Origin: Clostridium sp. CAG:1013
GTDB lineage: Bacteria; Bacillota; Clostridia; Oscillospirales; Acutalibacteraceae
Direction of reading: 5' to 3'
DNA length: 9,515 nt
NCBI GenBank assembly: GCA_000432995.1
Contig: HF972630.1
Span: forward strand, 4,224-13,738
Of this stretch, positions 5,451 through 9,515 are shown piece by piece (position 1 is the first letter of the stretch; each line of letters opens with the position of its first letter). The position numbers and the translations under genes were made by a program. The notes beneath the pieces were generated by a model that worked only from the letters and a program-made list of their open reading frames with translations, was not told the origin of the DNA and did no database searches.

Positions 5451-6581
5451 TCAATTCAAAGCTAACAGCCGGGCGATGTTTTCCATGGCAAGGGAAAGAT
5501 TCTCCTCCGCATGGAAACGGGACTCCGAGAAAGGCTGCGCTGCTCGATTGATGCTAAACACTGCTGTCAGACCCTGCTGATACATGAGCTCGAAGCCATC
5601 ACCGATCTGACCCACCACCGCGATGACAGGAACCCCCGCCTTTTTACAATGGCCGGACACACCGGAGACCACCTTGCCTCGAACGCTCTGGGAGTCGATC
5701 TTCCCTTCGCCGGTGAATACCAGATCAGCGGTTTGAAGGAGCTGGTCGAACCCTACTGTGTCCAACACAACGTCGATGCCCATCTGCAACTTTCCTCCAC
5801 AGAAAGCCGCCATGCCAAACCCGAGACCACCAGCAGCGCCAGCACCGGGAAGCTGGGAAAGATCCTTTCCCAGACATTTCGCGCTCACTTCGCCCAAATG
5901 ACGCAACCCCTGATCCAGTCGCTCTACCATGGGAGCGTCCGCGCCCTTCTGGGGTGCAAATACGTAGGCGGCGCCGGTCTCCCCGAACAATGGGTTATCG
6001 ATGTCGCACATGACAGTGAGCTCCACTCCATCTAAGGCTTGCTGGATAGGCGTGGCGTCCAAGGAAGCGATCTCCCCTAACGTGCCGCCGGTGGGAACAA
6101 ATTCCGAACCGTCTGCTCGGAAGAATCTTCCGCCCAAAGCCGCCGCGGCTCCCGTGCCGCCGTCATTGGTGCAGCTCCCCCCAAGACCCAGGATCACTTT
6201 CCGACAGCCAGCTTTTTTCGCCGCCAGGATCAGTTCACCCACGCCATAGGTAGTGGCTTTTTCCGGGTCCAGCCGCCCTTCAACCATAGGCAGCCCAGCA
6301 CAGGCTGCCATTTCGATGACTGCGGTTTCACCGTCCTGCAAAATACCATAGAAACTCTCCACAGGCTCCCCGAAAGGTCCTGTGACCGTAACGTTCACCC
6401 GGCGGCCTCCCACAGCCTCCAGGAACGCCTCTACACTGCCCTCTCCCCCATCGGCAACCGGCAGGGAACGAAGCTGCGCGTCCGGGAAAAACCGCTTCAG
6501 CTGTTCCGCCATCAGCTGGCAGACCTGGCGGGACGAAAGGGTGCCTTTAAAGGAATCAGGGACAAGAAGGATCTGTTTCAT
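5451..6581 (-). CDS. Glycerate kinase, type 1 (GlxK/GarK family)
   Basis: A 376-residue cytosolic kinase that phosphorylates D-glycerate with ATP. Characterised members of this family make 2-phosphoglycerate, which feeds into lower glycolysis. Signature segments are PDSFKGTLSS (8-17), ADGGEGSVEAF (43-53), LGLGGSCTNDGGTGAAAALG (131-150), CDIDNPLFGETGAAYVFAPQKGA (192-214), GAAGGLGFG (248-256) and TGEGKIDSQSVRGKVVSGV (290-308). Length is normal and no key segment is missing. The ATG at 6581 is preferred because an AAAGGA site sits about 9 nt upstream; a longer reading from a TTG at 6611 has no such site. The MATE gene ends 46 bp upstream with no terminator or clear promoter between, so co-transcription is likely. 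No other glycerate or tartronate genes are nearby. Confidence 0.95.
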   Translation of the reverse strand: MKQILLVPDSFKGTLSSRQVCQLMAEQLKRFFPDAQLRSLPVADGGEGSVEAFLEAVGGRRVNVTVTGPFGEPVESFYGILQDGETAVIEMAACAGLPMVEGRLDPEKATTYGVGELILAAKKAGCRKVILGLGGSCTNDGGTGAAAALGGRFFRADGSEFVPTGGTLGEIASLDATPIQQALDGVELTVMCDIDNPLFGETGAAYVFAPQKGADAPMVERLDQGLRHLGEVSAKCLGKDLSQLPGAGAAGGLGFGMAAFCGGKLQMGIDVVLDTVGFDQLLQTADLVFTGEGKIDSQSVRGKVVSGVSGHCKKAGVPVIAVVGQIGDGFELMYQQGLTAVFSINRAAQPFSESRFHAEENLSLAMENIARLLALN

Positions 6582-6627
6582 GATGTGATATCCTTTCCAA
6601 TACAACTCCAAAATAATAGAAACTACC

Positions 6628-8016
6628 TTACAGCTTCAGCTTCATCCAGCTGCCCTTGCGGAACCGGAGGAAGGTGAGGAAGAACCGGACAAACTGATCC
6701 GCCGCAGTGCCAAGCCAAGCGCCCATCAGGCCCAAGCCCACGGGATAGCACAACAACCAGCTGACGCCGGGACGAATCAAAGTCACGCTGAACAGAGACA
6801 CCAGAGCGGTAAACTTGGTATCGCCAGCGCCACGCAGACAGCCAAACAAAGTCACCTGCTCAATCTGCATGAACAAAATGATACTCAAGATCCGCATGAT
6901 CATGGCGCCGTAATCCAAAATGACCGGGTCCGTGGTATACAGCAGGAAGATATCCCCTCCAAAGAAGAAGTAAACCACACCCATCACACAGGCGCAAATC
7001 AGGCCAATCTTCTGGCACACGTTGCCGTAGACCTTGGCCATATCCGGACGCTGGCGGCCCAGGCTTTGGCCGATCAAAGTCACAGAAGCCACCGAGAGAC
7101 CGTCTCCGAAGGAGAAGGACATACTCATCATGTTCATGCCGATCTGATGAGCTGCCAGTTCGATGGTGCCCAAATGAGCCACCGTCATGGAGAACAGCAG
7201 GAAGCCGATACGCAGGCAGACCTGCTCCACCAAGGAACTGGACCACACATTGCCCATAGACTTCAAACTGACCTTGTCAGCAATCCATCCTTTTACACTG
7301 CGCAGATTCACAAAGCTGTCTCTGCGCAGAACAGACATGATACTCAGCACACAGGCACACACCGTACCCAGAACTGTAGCGATAGCGGCGCCCCGCACAC
7401 CCAAGGCAGGGAATCCGAAGTTGCCGCCGATCAGTAAGTAGTTGAACACCACATTGACGCCGTTGGAGATCAAGTTGGTGATCATGGCGATGCGGGTATT
7501 ACCCGCGCCTCGCTGGGCGGCGTTGAGCACCAACGAGATAGTGGAAAAGCCCTGACAGCCCATGATGATCTGGAAATACTCCACCGCGTACTCATGGGTG
7601 TCAGCTTGGGAGCCCACCAGCTGAATGATGGGGCTGGCAAAGGCCACAAAGAACACACTGGTCAAGGCTGTCAGCACCACGGTGAGCAACAGCGCCATGC
7701 GCACCACTCGGTTGGCGCTTTCCCGATCTCCAGCGCCTTTGCGGCGGGCCACAATGGCGGAAACGGCCACGTTCAAAGACAAGAAAATGGCCAGTCCCAG
7801 CATTTTGGGCTGGGTGGTCAAACCCACTGCGGCAATGGCGTAGGACCCCAGCGTACCCACCATGATGGTGTCCACCACGCCGGCCAGGTTGACGAAAAAG
7901 GACTCCAGCACCGAGGGCCACGCCACGGTGAGAGTGTCGCGAATGATCTCACGGTCTGAGGGAAACTCCCCCAGTTCCATGCCTTTGCAGACCTTCGCGG
8001 GGTTGATAAATCGCAA
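6628..8016 (-). CDS. MATE-family multidrug/cation efflux transporter
   Basis: A 462-residue membrane transporter of the multidrug and toxic compound extrusion family, which exports organic cations or metabolites by sodium or proton antiport. The first repeat begins IAWPSVLESF-like (TVAWPSVLESFFVNLAGVVDT), then MVGTLGSYAIAAVGL and a basic loop ARRKGAGDRESANR. The second half repeats the pattern around VEQVCLRIGF, HQIGMNMMSMSFSFGDGLSVAS and CLRGAGDTKFTA. About twelve hydrophobic segments span the chain and the length is typical. The start is set at TTG 8016, 10 nt after GGAGGAG. The codons RFINPAKVCKGMELGEFPSD that follow look like the usual N-terminus. ATG 7980 is the alternative, with a poorer site; a start at 8082 would lie upstream of the promoter. 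The substrate cannot be predicted. Confidence 0.93.
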   Translation of the reverse strand: MRFINPAKVCKGMELGEFPSDREIIRDTLTVAWPSVLESFFVNLAGVVDTIMVGTLGSYAIAAVGLTTQPKMLGLAIFLSLNVAVSAIVARRKGAGDRESANRVVRMALLLTVVLTALTSVFFVAFASPIIQLVGSQADTHEYAVEYFQIIMGCQGFSTISLVLNAAQRGAGNTRIAMITNLISNGVNVVFNYLLIGGNFGFPALGVRGAAIATVLGTVCACVLSIMSVLRRDSFVNLRSVKGWIADKVSLKSMGNVWSSSLVEQVCLRIGFLLFSMTVAHLGTIELAAHQIGMNMMSMSFSFGDGLSVASVTLIGQSLGRQRPDMAKVYGNVCQKIGLICACVMGVVYFFFGGDIFLLYTTDPVILDYGAMIMRILSIILFMQIEQVTLFGCLRGAGDTKFTALVSLFSVTLIRPGVSWLLCYPVGLGLMGAWLGTAADQFVRFFLTFLRFRKGSWMKLKL

Positions 8017-8026
8017 AACTGTTCCA

Positions 8027-8033
8027 CTCCTCC
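8027..8033 (-). promoter_or_regulatory. Ribosome binding site of the MATE gene
   Basis: GGAGGAG on the minus strand, 10 nt before the TTG at 8016. No comparable site stands at a good distance before the ATG at 7980. Confidence 0.6.
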
Positions 8034-8046
8034 AAATGGTTGATCG

Positions 8047-8062
8047 TGCAACAATTGTAGCA
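8047..8062. promoter_or_regulatory. Palindrome over the MATE -10 box, candidate operator
   Basis: A 16-bp inverted repeat TGCTACAATTGTTGCA (minus strand) with 14 of 16 positions symmetrical. It includes the -10 hexamer TACAAT and the predicted start site. A repressor or antirepressor binding site is possible; the regulator is not in the window. Confidence 0.4.
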
Positions 8063-8082
8063 TGCCCTGTATCACTTTGCAA
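8054..8082 (-). promoter_or_regulatory. Sigma-A promoter of the MATE-glycerate kinase operon
   Basis: TTGCAA (8077-8082), 17-bp spacer and TACAAT (8054-8059) on the minus strand. A TGC triplet before the -10 forms an extended element. Transcription should start near 8047, about 31 nt before the TTG start. Confidence 0.75.
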
Positions 8083-8110
8083 GAGCTGGTCCTGTTTATT
8101 TCAAAAATGT

Positions 8111-8141
8111 AAAAAAAAGAGCCCGGCAAACCGCCGGACTC
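8111..8141 (-). terminator. Intrinsic terminator of dnaJ
   Basis: On the minus strand, GAGTCCGGC and GCCGGGCTC form a 9-bp stem (one U-G wobble) with a GGTTT loop, followed by eight T. It starts 14 bp after the dnaJ stop and closes the dnaK-dnaJ transcript. Confidence 0.92.
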
Positions 8142-8154
8142 CTTATAAAAACGA

Positions 8155-9300
8155 TCACTCGCCAAACAAGTCTTTCAATTTTCCGAAAAAGCTCTTGCGC
8201 TTTTGGTAGTTCTTTTCATCGGAAGCCTTATCAAGTTCTGTCAAAAGTTCCTTCTGCCGCTTGGACAAATTCTTGGGCACCTCCACGGTGACCTGAACAT
8301 ACTGGTCGCCCCGCAGTCGGGAACTGAGCCCCTGAATGCCCTTGCCTTTCAGCCGGAACACATCCCCGGGCTGGGTACCCTCGTGGACATGGTAGCTCAC
8401 TTTGCCGTCCAAGGTGGGCACTTCCACATCCGCGCCCAAAGCGGCCTGGGTAAAGGTGATGGGCATCTCGCACCAAACATCGTTGCCCCGGCGCTCAAAG
8501 ATGGGATGAGGCCGCACAGAAACATACACGTGCAGGTCTCCGGCCGGGCCGCCGTTAACACCGGCGTTGCCCTTGCCTCCCACGTTGAGGATCTGCTCGT
8601 CGTCGATGCCAGCGGGCACGGTGATCTCCAGGCTTTTGTGGCGGCGGACACGTCCTTTGCCATCGCAAGTCTTACAGGGAGTCTCCACAATCTTGCCGGT
8701 GCCTCCGCAACGGTCGCAGGTCTGGGAGGACTGGACTACGCCAAAGGGAGTGCGCTGGTTGATCCGCACCTGGCCCGTGCCGTGACAATGTTCACAGGTC
8801 TTGGGAGAGGTTCCAGCCGCCGCGCCGGTGCCGTGACAGTCCGCGCAGGTCTCGATCTGGGAATAGGTGACGGTCTTTTTGCAACCCTTGGCCGCCTCCT
8901 CGAAAGAGATGGCGATATTGGCCTGCACGTCGCTGCCCCGCCGGGGCGCGTTGGGATTGGCCCTGCGGGAACCGCCTCCAAAGCCGCCAAAGAAGCTGTC
9001 GAAAATGTCGGAGAAGTCGAAACCGGCTCCCTGGAAGGGGTTCCCCCCTGCCGCGCCGCCCCCGAAGTTGGGGTCCACTCCCGCGTGACCAAATTGGTCG
9101 TAGCGGGCCCGCTTGTCGCTGTCGGACAGCACTTCGTAGGCTTCATTCACTTCTTTGAACTTAGCTTCCGCGTCTTTGTTCCCGGGATTCAAGTCCGGGT
9201 GATACTGCTTCGCCAGTTTTCGGTATGCCTTTTTGATCTCGTCCTCCGAGGCCCCTTTGGCTACGCCCAGCACCTCGTAATAATCCCGTTTATCCGCCAT
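8155..9300 (-). CDS. dnaJ: Molecular chaperone DnaJ (Hsp40, type I)
   Basis: DnaJ delivers unfolded proteins to DnaK and stimulates its ATPase in the cytosol. All type I parts are present in 381 residues. The J domain (about 5-70) has HPD at 34-36. A Gly/Phe region (about 79-110) carries a DFSDIFDSFFGGFGG core. Four zinc-binding CxxCxGxG repeats start at C152, C169, C195 and C209. The C-terminal substrate-binding domains run from about 120 to 345. The usual GKG...GDQ loop reads GKGIQGLSSRLRGDQ, ending as expected in RGDQ. The ATG at 9300 has a GGGAG site about 10 nt upstream. dnaK ends 143 bp upstream; no promoter or CIRCE element is visible in the gap, so dnaJ probably depends on a dnaK-side heat-shock promoter outside the window. 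Confidence 0.99.
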   Translation of the reverse strand: MADKRDYYEVLGVAKGASEDEIKKAYRKLAKQYHPDLNPGNKDAEAKFKEVNEAYEVLSDSDKRARYDQFGHAGVDPNFGGGAAGGNPFQGAGFDFSDIFDSFFGGFGGGSRRANPNAPRRGSDVQANIAISFEEAAKGCKKTVTYSQIETCADCHGTGAAAGTSPKTCEHCHGTGQVRINQRTPFGVVQSSQTCDRCGGTGKIVETPCKTCDGKGRVRRHKSLEITVPAGIDDEQILNVGGKGNAGVNGGPAGDLHVYVSVRPHPIFERRGNDVWCEMPITFTQAALGADVEVPTLDGKVSYHVHEGTQPGDVFRLKGKGIQGLSSRLRGDQYVQVTVEVPKNLSKRQKELLTELDKASDEKNYQKRKSFFGKLKDLFGE

Positions 9301-9318
9301 GTATCCATCACTCCCAAA

Positions 9319-9333
9319 CGGCGAAACCCGCCG
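9319..9333 (-). other. Hairpin near the dnaJ start
   Basis: On the minus strand CGGCG-GGTTT-CGCCG forms a 5-bp GC stem followed by only three T and then the dnaJ ribosome binding site. It is too weak to call a terminator; it may affect translation. Confidence 0.45.
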
Positions 9334-9371
9334 CTGATCTCAAACCAATTTTTCCAAATTCTCTTTCCGAA

Positions 9372-9416
9372 ACTCCAAAAGATGCAGGGACAGCTACTGC
9401 CCCCGCATCTTGGAGT
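9372..9416 (-). other. Long imperfect hairpin between dnaK and dnaJ
   Basis: 9397-9416 and 9372-9393 pair over about 20 bp with two wobble pairs and a 2-nt bulge, closed by a 3-nt loop. Only three T follow, so it is more likely an RNA processing or stability structure, or a partial attenuator, than a full terminator. Confidence 0.75.
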
Positions 9417-9421
9417 CTTTT

Positions 9422-9442
9422 CCCTTGGGCAGCGCCCAAAGG
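9422..9442 (-). other. Hairpin just after the dnaK stop
   Basis: CCTTTGGGC and GCCCAAGGG pair over 9 bp (one wobble) with a GCT loop, beginning one base after the TAA of dnaK. An A-rich stretch follows, not T, so it is not a standard terminator; it could protect the 3' end of processed dnaK mRNA. Confidence 0.6.
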
Positions 9443-9443
9443 C

Positions 9444-9515
9444 TTAGTCCACTTCTTTATAGTCCGCGTCGTACACGTTGCCGTCGCCGCCGGGGTTACC
9501 GCCGCCAGGATTGCC
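9444..9515 (-). CDS. dnaK: Chaperone DnaK, last 23 residues (gene runs off the right edge)
   Basis: The reading frame open to the right edge encodes GNPGGGNPGGDGNVYDADYKEVD before TAA. A Gly/Asn/Pro-rich linker followed by a short acidic V-x-DADYKEVD end is the typical C-terminal tail of Hsp70/DnaK, the motif that contacts partner proteins. Its position directly upstream of dnaJ on the same strand supports the call. The ATPase and substrate-binding domains are outside the window, so integrity cannot be judged. Confidence 0.93.
   Translation of the reverse strand, partial: GNPGGGNPGGDGNVYDADYKEVD

Noticed and set aside
9301..9443. CIRCE heat-shock operator or separate dnaJ promoter
   Set aside because: No TTAGCACTC-type inverted repeat and no acceptable -35/-10 pair was found in the spacer.
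8203..9447. A 414-codon open frame on the plus strand opposite dnaJ
   Set aside because: It is antisense to an intact dnaJ, has no ribosome binding site of note and looks like low-complexity Gly/Ala/Val reverse coding.

Overview
The window looks like the chromosome of an endospore-forming Firmicute of the class Clostridia, probably a gut Oscillospirales-type bacterium. This is inferred from an alpha/beta-type small acid-soluble spore protein, a BofC-domain protein, Firmicute-style AAGGAGG ribosome binding sites with several GTG/TTG starts, a PheB/UPF0735 protein beside homoserine dehydrogenase, and fairly G+C-rich coding DNA. All genes but one lie on the minus strand, so transcription mostly runs from high to low coordinates.

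Right edge (about 8111-9515): the last codons of dnaK, a 140-bp spacer holding three hairpins, then dnaJ ending in a strong intrinsic terminator. Next (5397-8082): a MATE-family transporter with its own sigma-A-type promoter, followed closely by a type-1 glycerate kinase; the pair probably forms one operon and ends in an 18-bp terminator stem. Then (4641-5391): a two-gene operon of a 78-residue XRE repressor and a four-helix membrane protein. Its near-consensus promoter abuts a very regular operator-like array, GAAG/CTTC every 8 bp.

Middle (3803-4587): two convergent genes that look forespore-specific, a BofC_C-domain membrane-anchored protein (plus strand) and a SASP (minus strand). Each is preceded by a sigma-G-like promoter, and between them sits a duplicated 20-bp palindrome serving as terminator. 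A class A penicillin-binding protein (1241-3766) diverges from the bofC-like gene; it has both catalytic domains and a long Pro/Ser/Glu-rich C-terminal tail. Left edge (1-1150): an ACT-domain PheB/UPF0735 protein and the start of homoserine dehydrogenase form an operon for threonine/methionine-branch biosynthesis behind a recognisable promoter.

The window is mainly housekeeping, envelope and sporulation genes. I see no mobile element, CRISPR array, RNA gene or clearly new multi-gene system. The most interesting items are regulatory: the XRE operator array, the paired sigma-G-like promoters, the duplicated palindrome terminator, a palindrome over the MATE -10, and the dnaK-dnaJ hairpins. Start codons were reassigned for several genes on ribosome-binding-site grounds. 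All calls come from reading the sequence; no database search was run.
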